Shown: piece after piece, positions 1-6,576 of the stretch
How positions within the stretch are numbered: position 1 is the stretch's first letter
Layout: every line of letters starts with the position of its first letter
From: Phycisphaerae bacterium
Lineage (GTDB): Bacteria; Planctomycetota; Phycisphaerae; UBA1845; PWPN01
Direction of reading: 5' to 3'
NCBI GenBank assembly: GCA_026647385.1
Contig: JAPKGY010000011.1
Coordinates: 1 to 16,839, forward strand
Length of the DNA: 16,839 bases
The notes under the pieces: generated by a model
What the model saw: only the letters and a program-made list of their open reading frames with translations
Told to the model about the DNA's origin: nothing
Database searches by the model: none
Made by a program: the position numbers and the translations under genes

Positions 1-102
1 TCGAAGAATTTCTAAACCTTCCTCTGTATCCTCGGTAATTACAGTTAAAGAAATGTCCTCTTTGATAGGATAACTAAGGTAGTCGGCATCAAAAGGCCCC
101 AG
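1..102 (-). CDS. thrS: Fragment of threonyl-tRNA synthetase (TGS-domain end), probably foreign to this contig
   Basis: The minus strand is open across this stretch and reads like the end of the ThrRS TGS domain. It contains YPIKEDISLTVIT followed by EDTEEGLEILR, which matches the family pattern P-I-x-E-D-x(5)-I-T-x(3)-E-E-G-L-x-I-x-R that sits just before the HSxAH motif. The HSxAH part would lie beyond base 1. The stretch is clearly AT-richer than everything after about base 100, and codons such as TTA, ATT and AGT are rare elsewhere in the window. The match ends abruptly where the GC-rich dsbD-like frame begins on the other strand. ThrRS charges tRNA-Thr; this fragment is far too short to do so. 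The family call is from recalled motifs, not a search, and a chance resemblance is possible. Confidence 0.5.
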   Translation of the reverse strand, partial: MGPFDADYLSYPIKEDISLTVITEDTEEGLEILR

Positions 103-2455
103 AGCGGCCGCCCGGTTGATCGCGGATCGGACCGCCCTGGTGCCGGGAGAAACGGTTGAACTGGGCATCGTATTCACGCTCCAGGAAGGCTGGCACATCT
201 ACTGGCAGAACCGGGGCGAAGGCGGGATGGCTCCGGTCTTCACGTGGAATGTGCCGGCGGGTTTCGAGATCGGAGAGCTGAGGTACCCCAGCCCCAAGCG
301 CCACGTGGATGTACTCGACACGGCCACGTTCATCCTGGAAGGCGACCCCATCCTGCTGGCCACGCTCATGGTTCCGGCCGACGCCAGGCCGGGAACCGAG
401 GTGACGATCGCGGCGGACGGCAAGTGGCTGGCCTGTCGCGAGGTGTGTGTGCTCGAGAAAGGGCGGCTGGAACTGAAACTGCCCGTCGCCGCAAACGGGA
501 ATGAAGCCAAGCCGGCCAACGTCGATGAATTCAAGGCCGCGCGGAGCCGGTTGCCGTTACCGGCCGACAAGGCGGAGTATCTGCGCAAACTGAGTGCCGT
601 CTCCGACGTGGACCGGATCAAGCCGGGGGCGAAGTTCCGAATCGCGGTCCTGATCGAGGTGGCAAAAGGCTATCACCTGAACTCCGCCAAGCCTCTGACG
701 GACTGGCTGATCCCGACGGATGTCTTCCCCTACGCGGTTGAAGGAATCGATTTCGGCCGGCCGGTATTCCCGCCGGGTGTGATCGTCGCGAGCGAACTCG
801 GCGACATGTCGATCTACCGCGACCAAGCGGTGGTCGTCTTGCCCGCCGAAGCGGACGCGAAACTCGATGGTCCGGAGGTCCGGCTTCGCGGGGTGGTGAC
901 GTACCAGGCGTGCTCAGACAAAACCAGCCAGTGTTACCCGCCGACCGGCGCGGAGTGGGAATTGAGGCTGCCGGTCGCCCAGGCCGGCGAGCAAGTCGCG
1001 GCGGTCAACACCGAGCTATTCGCCCGGGCGACGGGGCCACAAACGGCGGTGCGGGTGCAGTCGAGCGCAGGGGGCAGTTGGCTGCAGCGGGCACAGGCAA
1101 GCCTGTCGGATCTGGGACTGGCGGGCTGGATCGTGATGGCCCTGGTCGGCGGCTTCATCCTGAACCTCACGCCCTGCGTTCTGCCCGTCGTCTCGATCAA
1201 GATTCTGTCGTTCGTCCAGCAGGCGGGAGAGGGGCGGCTCCGCGTCTTCACGCTCGGACTGGCGTTCGCAGCCGGGATCGAGGCGTCGTTCCTGGCTTTC
1301 GGTGGGATCATCATGGGGCTGGGGCGGCATCTGGGGGTGAGCCAGCAATGGGGCGGCCTGTTTCAGAGTCCGCAGGTGGTGATCGGCCTGGCGGCGATTG
1401 TCGTGGCGTTCGCGCTCAGTCTGTTCGGCGTGTTCGCGTTGAATCCGCCGCGGGTCGTCAACGAACTCGGTGAGAAGGTCCAGCGTGAAGGGCACGCCGG
1501 CGCGTTCGGAATGGGCTTGCTGGCCACGCTGCTGGGCACCGCGTGCACGGCCCCGTTCCTGAGCGCGGTGGTGGCGATCGCGGTGAAACAAACGACGACC
1601 ACCGGCATGCTGATCTTCGCGGCCGCGGGCCTGGGGATGGCCTTTCCGTATGTGCTCCTGGCCGCCAAGCCGGCCTGGATCAAGATCATCCCCCGGCCCG
1701 GGCCCTGGATGGCGACCTTCGAGCATCTTATGGGGTTCCTTTTGCTGGCAATGGCCGTCTGGCTGCTCGAGGCGCTCCCGGTCCAGATCGGCGCGGAGGG
1801 TCTGCATTTGGCCCTGGTGTTCCTGTTGCTGGTCGCGATCGCCGCCTGGGTTTACGGGCGGCTGGGCTTCGATGCTCCGTTGGCCCGAAAGGTGCGGTCC
1901 TATGTGATTATCGCCATCCTGCTGATCGGCGGGTGGAACGTATGCTTCAGGGGCGATCGTTCCATTGCGCAACTCGCAGCCGCACAGAAGGAACTGCGTA
2001 TGGGAGCCACGGGGGGCGGGCGAGGCTGGAGCGGCGGGAGCATCCCATGGACGCCGTATACGCGACAACGGGCGACGGACGCGGTTGAGGCCGGCCAGAC
2101 GGTCTTCATCGACTATACGGCTGAATGGTGCAAGAGCTGCCAGGCGAACGAGAAACTCGTGTTGAACACCTCCGCGGTGCGCGAGGCCATGCAACGGCTG
2201 GGCGTGGTGCCTTTTAAGGCGGATTTCACCTCGTATGATCCCGAGATCCAGAAGGACTTGGCCCGCTTCGGACGCTCGGGCGTGCCCATGTACGTCGTGA
2301 TCCCGGCCGGCAGACCCGACGAACCCATACTGCTCGACGAAATCATCACGTCCGCGAGCGTCATTGCGGCTTTGGAAAAAGCGGGGCCCAGTCGAGAGGC
2401 GGCGAAACCCGAAGCCGCTCCGGAGGCTCAGGGACGCGCGGAACGCGGGATATAA
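101..2455 (+). CDS. Protein-disulfide reductase, DsbD/ScsB type, 5'-truncated
   Basis: This inner-membrane protein should carry electrons from cytoplasmic thioredoxin to periplasmic thiol proteins. Residues below count from the TTG at 116. The N-terminal half is periplasmic, with an immunoglobulin-like region holding a CREVC pair (C107, C111) and a second region with the nDsbD-like pair in YQACSDKTSQCYPP (C266, C273). A CcdA-like membrane domain of about eight helices covers roughly 335-615, with the redox cysteines in NLTPCVLPV (C354) and GTACTAPF (C477). A C-terminal thioredoxin-like domain has WCKSC (C672, C675). All three cysteine pairs of the relay are present. The TTG at 116 is unlikely to be the true start: the typical N-terminal strand (here A-R-L-I-A-D-R-T-A) already runs across it, the frame is open back to base 83, and no signal peptide is present. 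The gene has therefore lost its 5' end at the chimeric edge. It ends with TAA and converges with the phosphatase gene. Confidence 0.9.
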   Translation, partial: RAAARLIADRTALVPGETVELGIVFTLQEGWHIYWQNRGEGGMAPVFTWNVPAGFEIGELRYPSPKRHVDVLDTATFILEGDPILLATLMVPADARPGTEVTIAADGKWLACREVCVLEKGRLELKLPVAANGNEAKPANVDEFKAARSRLPLPADKAEYLRKLSAVSDVDRIKPGAKFRIAVLIEVAKGYHLNSAKPLTDWLIPTDVFPYAVEGIDFGRPVFPPGVIVASELGDMSIYRDQAVVVLPAEADAKLDGPEVRLRGVVTYQACSDKTSQCYPPTGAEWELRLPVAQAGEQVAAVNTELFARATGPQTAVRVQSSAGGSWLQRAQASLSDLGLAGWIVMALVGGFILNLTPCVLPVVSIKILSFVQQAGEGRLRVFTLGLAFAAGIEASFLAFGGIIMGLGRHLGVSQQWGGLFQSPQVVIGLAAIVVAFALSLFGVFALNPPRVVNELGEKVQREGHAGAFGMGLLATLLGTACTAPFLSAVVAIAVKQTTTTGMLIFAAAGLGMAFPYVLLAAKPAWIKIIPRPGPWMATFEHLMGFLLLAMAVWLLEALPVQIGAEGLHLALVFLLLVAIAAWVYGRLGFDAPLARKVRSYVIIAILLIGGWNVCFRGDRSIAQLAAAQKELRMGATGGGRGWSGGSIPWTPYTRQRATDAVEAGQTVFIDYTAEWCKSCQANEKLVLNTSAVREAMQRLGVVPFKADFTSYDPEIQKDLARFGRSGVPMYVVIPAGRPDEPILLDEIITSASVIAALEKAGPSREAAKPEAAPEAQGRAERGI

Positions 2456-2474
2456 GTGCACAAACCACACGATT

Positions 2475-2493
2475 CGGGGTTCAATGAGCCCCG
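2475..2493. terminator. Stem-loop just after the dsbD-like gene
   Basis: An 8-bp stem (CGGGGTTC with GAGCCCCG, one T-G wobble) closes a 3-base loop, 20 bases past the stop codon and between two convergent genes. No strong T-run follows, so a Rho-independent terminator is only possible. Its core resembles the perfect palindrome at 5127-5151. Confidence 0.3.
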
Positions 2494-2591
2494 GGTTCAT
2501 CGCTCGTTTGTATCGCGCGATCGCGTACCGCTATTCCGTGCCAACAGAAAGAAACAGAGGCAACAAAGATCGCTCCGCCCGCTCAGTATCT

Positions 2592-3407
2592 TCACGGCCG
2601 TTGAATCGTCTGCAAGTCGGACCACAGCCTGTCCCACACTGCGGGCCAGGCGGACAGGAACGTCATCTCCTCGTAGGCCTGATCGGGTATTCGCACCGGA
2701 AAGAGCGGCGAACCGTCGATCCGTTTCGTGATCACTCCCGCCTCGTCGGCCATCAGGCAGCCGGCAGCCACATCCCAGAGATGGCACTCGGTGACCAGGA
2801 CGCCGTCGAATCCGCCGGTCGCCAGATAGGCCATGTGCAGCGCCGTCGAGCCGAGGTTGCGCTGATGATACCGGTCGAGCCAGTGATGCACCGCACCGGG
2901 CAGGCGGTGGTGCTGGCCTGCCGGCGTGCCGATCAGTATTCCGTATTCACTCGATCCGCCTTGCGACGAGCAGCGATCCTCGCCGTACCACAACCCGCCG
3001 CCGCGGCTGGCGGAGAACATTTCGCCGGTGGTCGGATCGAGGATCGCGCCGACCGCCGGCAGGCCGTCCTCCATCAAGGCGACCGAAACACTGTATTGCG
3101 GGATCGAACGTGCGTAGTTGCGCGTCCCGTCGATCGGGTCGATGATCCAGCATCGCTGGGCCGACGCCAATGCCGCGTGCCGTTCGGGGTCGCGCTGCGT
3201 CTCTTCGGTCACAACGCCGTCGGCTGGGAACCACCGGGCGATCTCGTGCAGCAGCGCCTCCTGCACCGCATGATCGGCGTCGGTCACCGGCGAACGATCC
3301 TCTTTCCGGGCGGCGACGGCTGACCCGAATCTGCTCCGCGCGATCCGCCCCGCCCGCCGAATCCACGGCAAGGCGTTGCGACGGATGGACTCGTACTCAC
3401 GATCCAT
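2592..3407 (-). CDS. Inositol monophosphatase family phosphatase
   Basis: A soluble Mg2+-dependent phosphatase of 271 residues, the usual size for the IMPase/HisN/CysQ superfamily. The metal-binding motifs are present: TEET around residue 68, WIIDPIDGTRNY at 87-98 (D90, D93, G94, T95), and WDVAAGCLMADEAG at 211-224 (D212). The substrate cannot be fixed from sequence. Inositol-1-phosphate, histidinol-phosphate and 3',5'-bisphosphate nucleotides are all candidates for the superfamily. An upstream ATG at 3440 would add 11 residues, but the ATG at 3405-3407 is preferred. It overlaps the TAA of the upstream xylB by one base (TAATG) and has a GAAGGGGG purine run just upstream. The gene is therefore probably translationally coupled to the kinase. 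Confidence 0.88.
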   Translation of the reverse strand: MDREYESIRRNALPWIRRAGRIARSRFGSAVAARKEDRSPVTDADHAVQEALLHEIARWFPADGVVTEETQRDPERHAALASAQRCWIIDPIDGTRNYARSIPQYSVSVALMEDGLPAVGAILDPTTGEMFSASRGGGLWYGEDRCSSQGGSSEYGILIGTPAGQHHRLPGAVHHWLDRYHQRNLGSTALHMAYLATGGFDGVLVTECHLWDVAAGCLMADEAGVITKRIDGSPLFPVRIPDQAYEEMTFLSAWPAVWDRLWSDLQTIQRP

Positions 3408-4951
3408 TACGCCCCCTTCACCAATCCGAGGGCGTGGCAATCCTCGCGCAGGTCCGCGTAAAGCGATCGGAACGTCGGATAGAGGCTGTCATACACCGCG
3501 GAGTTCTTCTTGGTCGGCTTGAGTCGGGTGCTGATCCTGATGACCGCGTTGCACGCCTCGGGGACGCTCGAATACTCGCCGGTCCCGACGGCCGCCAGCA
3601 GCGCGACGCCCAGCGCACCGCCCTCGCGTGTATTGATCGTCACGACGTTGGCGTGGTACATGTCGGCCTGCATCTGCCGCCACAGTTCGCTGGTCGCCCC
3701 GCCGCCGCTCGCCCGCACCTCGGTGATCTTCACGCCCGCCTTGCGCATCAGCTCGACCTGGTCGCGCATGCCGAACGTGATCCCTTCGAGCACCGATCGC
3801 ACGAGGTGTGCCCGGCGATGCCGCACGGTCAGGCCGACCCATGCGCCGCGGGCCTCCGGGTCCGGGTAAGGGCACCGCTCGCCGGTCAGATACGGCAGGA
3901 ACACCAGCCCCTCCGCACCGGGCGATACCTTCGCGGCCTCGTCGATCATCTTCGGATACAGCGCACCGGGATCGCCTTTGCGTCTGTACGCGGCCTCGAC
4001 CTCGTCCGCCCAGAGCGTGTTCCGCAGCCATTGCAGGCTGCCGCCGGCCGACAGCATACAGCCGAACACGCACCATTTGCCGGGCACGGCGTGACAGAAC
4101 GACTGGAGATTACCCGCGTCGTTCGGGACGGGCTTGTCGCTGTGGGCGAAGACCACGCCGCTGGTACCCATCGTGGCGGAGACGATGCCGGCCCGGACGA
4201 TGCCGTTGCCGACCGCGCCCGCCGGCTGATCGCCCGCGCCGCCGACCACCGGCGTGCCGACGGCCAGCCCGGTCGACTTCGCCGCCAGGGCGGACACCTT
4301 GCCGCTCACCACGGTCGATTCGTACACCGGCGGCAGCAGGTCCGCGTCGATGCTCAGGCGGCTCAGCAGCCCTCCGTGCCAGTCGCGCTTCTTCACGTCG
4401 AGCAGCAGCGTGCCGGCCGCGTCGCTGACCTCGCTCGCGTATTCGCCCGTCAATTTGAGCCGGATGTAATCCTTGGGCAGCAGCACCTTGTAGGTCTGGG
4501 CGTACACGCGCGGATCGTTTTTGCGCACCCACAGGATCTTCGGCGCGGTAAAGCCGGTCAGGGCGACGTTCGAGACCATGCCGATGAGCTTCTTACGGCC
4601 GCCGGCGAGTGTTTCGATCTGCTCGCACTCGCGGGCGGTTCGCTGGTCGTTCCACAGCAGCGCCCGCCGCAGCGCCCGCCCGGCCTTATCCACGAACACG
4701 CTGCCGTGCATCTGACCCGACAACCCGATGCCCGTAATGTCGCCCGGTCGGCGTTTCGCCTTCCTGCACACGGCCGCGATGCCAGCCACCGTCGCCTTCC
4801 ACCAGTCGTCCGGCTCCTGCTCCGACCACCCCGGCTTCGGCGCATACACCGGATACTCCACGCCGGCCGTCGCCAGCACCTTGCCCTCCGGCGTACACAA
4901 CAGCGTCTTCGTCGCCGACGTCCCGATATCAATGCCCAGCAAAAGTCCCAT
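3407..4951 (-). CDS. xylB: Xylulokinase (FGGY family)
   Basis: Phosphorylates D-xylulose to D-xylulose 5-phosphate with ATP, feeding xylose into the pentose phosphate pathway. The protein has 514 residues, slightly longer than typical XylB. It opens with the actin-like phosphate-binding strand GIDIGTSATKT (6-16) and carries the xylulose-binding QMHG signature at 80-83 within GLSGQMHG. It also has LLWNDQRT at 98-105 and the catalytic base in GGAGDQPAGAVG (D241). The C-terminal ATP-binding region reads ASGGGATSELWRQMQAD. QMHG favours xylulokinase over glycerol or rhamnulose kinases. The start at 4951 is chosen because GIDIG follows at once and GAGG lies about 8 bases upstream; the longer frame to 5014 adds a 21-residue tail unlike the family. 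No isomerase or xylose transporter is next to it. The adjacent gene is the coupled IMPase-family phosphatase. Confidence 0.92.
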   Translation of the reverse strand: MGLLLGIDIGTSATKTLLCTPEGKVLATAGVEYPVYAPKPGWSEQEPDDWWKATVAGIAAVCRKAKRRPGDITGIGLSGQMHGSVFVDKAGRALRRALLWNDQRTARECEQIETLAGGRKKLIGMVSNVALTGFTAPKILWVRKNDPRVYAQTYKVLLPKDYIRLKLTGEYASEVSDAAGTLLLDVKKRDWHGGLLSRLSIDADLLPPVYESTVVSGKVSALAAKSTGLAVGTPVVGGAGDQPAGAVGNGIVRAGIVSATMGTSGVVFAHSDKPVPNDAGNLQSFCHAVPGKWCVFGCMLSAGGSLQWLRNTLWADEVEAAYRRKGDPGALYPKMIDEAAKVSPGAEGLVFLPYLTGERCPYPDPEARGAWVGLTVRHRRAHLVRSVLEGITFGMRDQVELMRKAGVKITEVRASGGGATSELWRQMQADMYHANVVTINTREGGALGVALLAAVGTGEYSSVPEACNAVIRISTRLKPTKKNSAVYDSLYPTFRSLYADLREDCHALGLVKGA

Positions 4952-5041
4952 CGCTAATCCTCGCGTAAACCATCCGGTCGAGATGCCACGCCCCTTCCCG
5001 CTCGATCCCGTCATCTATCCGAGTAATCCCTTTTCCGAGCC

Positions 5042-5131
5042 TCACTCTTGCGAGCATCACTCTTCCGAGCATCACTCTTGCGAGCATCACTCTTCCGAGC
5101 ATCACTCTTGCGAGCATCACTCTTCCGAGCC
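5042..5131. repeat. Six 15-bp tandem repeats (three 30-bp units)
   Basis: Six head-to-tail copies of TCACTCTTSCGAGCA, where S alternates G, C, G, C, G, C, so the true period is 30 bp. A degenerate half-unit precedes at about 5030-5041, and the last copy ends in C rather than A where it runs into the palindrome at 5127-5151. The block lies between the divergent xylB and rlmN genes. Both strands are open through it (EHHSC/EHHSS on plus, VMLAR/VMLGR on minus), simply because 15 is a multiple of 3. I see no ribosome site or conserved flanking protein supporting translation. Confidence 0.95.
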
Positions 5132-5151
5132 GGGTTCTATGAACCCGGCTC
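5127..5151. repeat. Perfect 11-bp inverted repeat with 3-base loop
   Basis: GAGCCGGGTTC, loop TAT, then GAACCCGGCTC. The left arm begins with the GAGC of the last tandem repeat copy, so the two elements are fused. It lies upstream of both divergent neighbours and has no T-run, so it is not an obvious terminator for either. It could be a mobile palindromic element, a protein-binding site, or the site from which the tandem array expanded. Confidence 0.9.
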
Positions 5152-5223
5152 TCACTTGGCAGTATACCCGTTGTCTCTCCTTCACCGAAAGCGCACTCAT
5201 TCGCGAACCGCGCCGTTAACGTC

Positions 5224-5229
5224 TACAAT
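5224..5229 (+). promoter_or_regulatory. Possible -10 box of rlmN
   Basis: TACAAT ends 8 bases before the rlmN ATG. The best -35 candidate, TTCGCG at 5200-5205 with an 18-bp spacer, is weak. If this is the -10, transcription would begin one to three bases before the ATG, giving a nearly leaderless mRNA. That fits the absence of a Shine-Dalgarno sequence. Confidence 0.35.
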
Positions 5230-5237
5230 AACCCGTC

Positions 5238-6356
5238 ATGAAGATCGACGTCACCCAGCCGCCGCACCTGCTCGACGTGACCCTCGACGAGCTTTCCGCC
5301 TGGTGCAAGGAGCGCGATCTCCCTGCCTACCGGGCAAAGCAGATCCTCGAGTGGGTCTACGCCAAGAACGTCCGCGGCTTTGCCGACATGACCAACCTGT
5401 CCAAATCGTTGCGCGAGGACCTCGCCCGCGAGTGGTGGATCGAGACGGCCGTCGAGCGCCGCCGCCGCACCGCCGCCGACGGAACAACCAAGCTCCTGCT
5501 CGCCTGGCCCGACGAAGCCGCCAGCGAGTGCGTGCTGATCCCCGACGAAAAACGGCGCACCGCCTGCATCTCCAGCCAGGTCGGCTGCCCGGTCGGGTGT
5601 GCGTTCTGTGCCTCGGGCCTGGCCGGCCTGCAACGCAACCTCACCGCGGGTCAGATCGTCGAGCAGGCCCTGCGCGTCCGTGACCTGGCCGAGGCGGCTG
5701 GCACCGACACGAAAGCCGAGGAATGGGAAACCTTCGACGAGCATGGCCGAACGACGTCCAACTCCACCGGCCGACTCAGCAACATCGTCTTCATGGGCCT
5801 CGGCGAGCCGCTGGCCAACTACCGCAACGTGCTCAAGGCCATCCGCATCATCAACGCCCCCTGGGGCCTCAACATCGGCGCCCGCAACATCACCGTCAGC
5901 ACCGTGGGCCTGCCCAAACAGATGCGCCAGCTCGCCGACGAAGGGTTGCAGATCAACCTGGCCATCTCGCTGCACGCCCCCACCGACGAGCTTCGCCGAC
6001 AGCTCATCCCCTGGGCCGAGAAGATCCCGATCGAGGACTTGATCGCCGCCGGCAGGTACTTTTTCGAAAAGACAGGCCGGGAGGTCACGGTCGAGTATAT
6101 CCTCCTGGCCGGCGTGAATGACCAGATCGACCACGCCTACGACCTCGTGCGCGTCTGCCGCAAAATGCGCTGCAACGTCAACCTGATCCGATACAACCCC
6201 GTCCCGGGCCTGCCCTTCGAGCGCCCCGATTCATTCGCCGCTCACACCTTCGCCGAACGTCTGCGCGAGCGGGGAGTCAACGCACACATCCGCAAGAGCC
6301 GGGGCCTGGACATCGACGCCGCCTGCGGCCAACTCCGTCGCTCGGCCGCCACCTGA
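5238..6356 (+). CDS. rlmN: Dual-specificity 23S rRNA A2503 / tRNA A37 C2-methyltransferase (radical SAM)
   Basis: Methylates C2 of A2503 in 23S rRNA and of A37 in some tRNAs, by a radical-SAM mechanism with a methylated cysteine. The radical-SAM cluster motif CPVGCAFCASG gives C117, C121 and C124. MGLGEPLANY at 186-195 is the SAM-binding GEP motif. The C-terminal cysteine that forms the protein-RNA adduct is C363 in DIDAACGQLR. The N-terminal region (YRAKQILEWVY, residues about 31-41) is the small RNA-binding domain. The charged, Thr/Glu-rich segment at about 150-180, between the Cys cluster and GEP, looks longer than in E. coli RlmN. The ATG at 5238 has no purine-rich ribosome site. RlmN rather than Cfr is favoured because it is the housekeeping form and nothing suggests a resistance context. 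Confidence 0.95.
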   Translation: MKIDVTQPPHLLDVTLDELSAWCKERDLPAYRAKQILEWVYAKNVRGFADMTNLSKSLREDLAREWWIETAVERRRRTAADGTTKLLLAWPDEAASECVLIPDEKRRTACISSQVGCPVGCAFCASGLAGLQRNLTAGQIVEQALRVRDLAEAAGTDTKAEEWETFDEHGRTTSNSTGRLSNIVFMGLGEPLANYRNVLKAIRIINAPWGLNIGARNITVSTVGLPKQMRQLADEGLQINLAISLHAPTDELRRQLIPWAEKIPIEDLIAAGRYFFEKTGREVTVEYILLAGVNDQIDHAYDLVRVCRKMRCNVNLIRYNPVPGLPFERPDSFAAHTFAERLRERGVNAHIRKSRGLDIDAACGQLRRSAAT

Positions 6357-6576
6357 TCTCCTCGTATCCAACTCCCGGAAGCTCGTTTCCCGGACGGACG
6401 GGCTCGCGATTTACCGGACGCCCGCACGACGTAACTTCTCGGACGAGACCCCTTTTTGCCCGCCGTCTCCGTGCCAGAACTGGGCATAGTAAAATTCACC
6501 TATTTTTTCCAGCCAACCCATTTTGACAAGCACGAGGATGTTTTCCATGTTTACACCAGGATTCTTCGGAGGGGCT

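Noticed and set aside
104..111. NotI site (GCGGCCGC) exactly at the left-edge composition break, suggesting a cloning junction
   Set aside because: The same octamer occurs at least three more times inside ordinary genes (near 1620, 7515 and 11903), so it is expected in this GC-rich DNA.
1016..2500. Long minus-strand open frame opposite the dsbD-like gene, and a similar plus-strand frame opposite xylB (3170-4957)
   Set aside because: Both are shadows of strongly supported genes and are rich in Arg, Gly and His typical of GC-rich antisense frames.
2517..2528. CGCGCGATCGCG, resembling the cyanobacterial HIP1 octamer
   Set aside because: A single palindromic hit in GC-rich DNA with no over-representation seen in the window; gene content is not cyanobacterial.
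4929..5219. Open frames through the tandem repeats with pentapeptide periodicity (EHHSC/EHHSS on plus, VMLAR/VMLGR on minus)
   Set aside because: A 15-bp repeat without stops is open by construction. There is no ribosome site, and the frames run into the xylB start or non-conserved sequence.
6357..6576. The 220-base gap between rlmN and the lyase lipoprotein as a possible small gene or riboswitch
   Set aside because: No conserved RNA motif, good promoter or coding frame with a ribosome site was found; several short GC-rich repeats such as CCCGGA are too common to support a structure.
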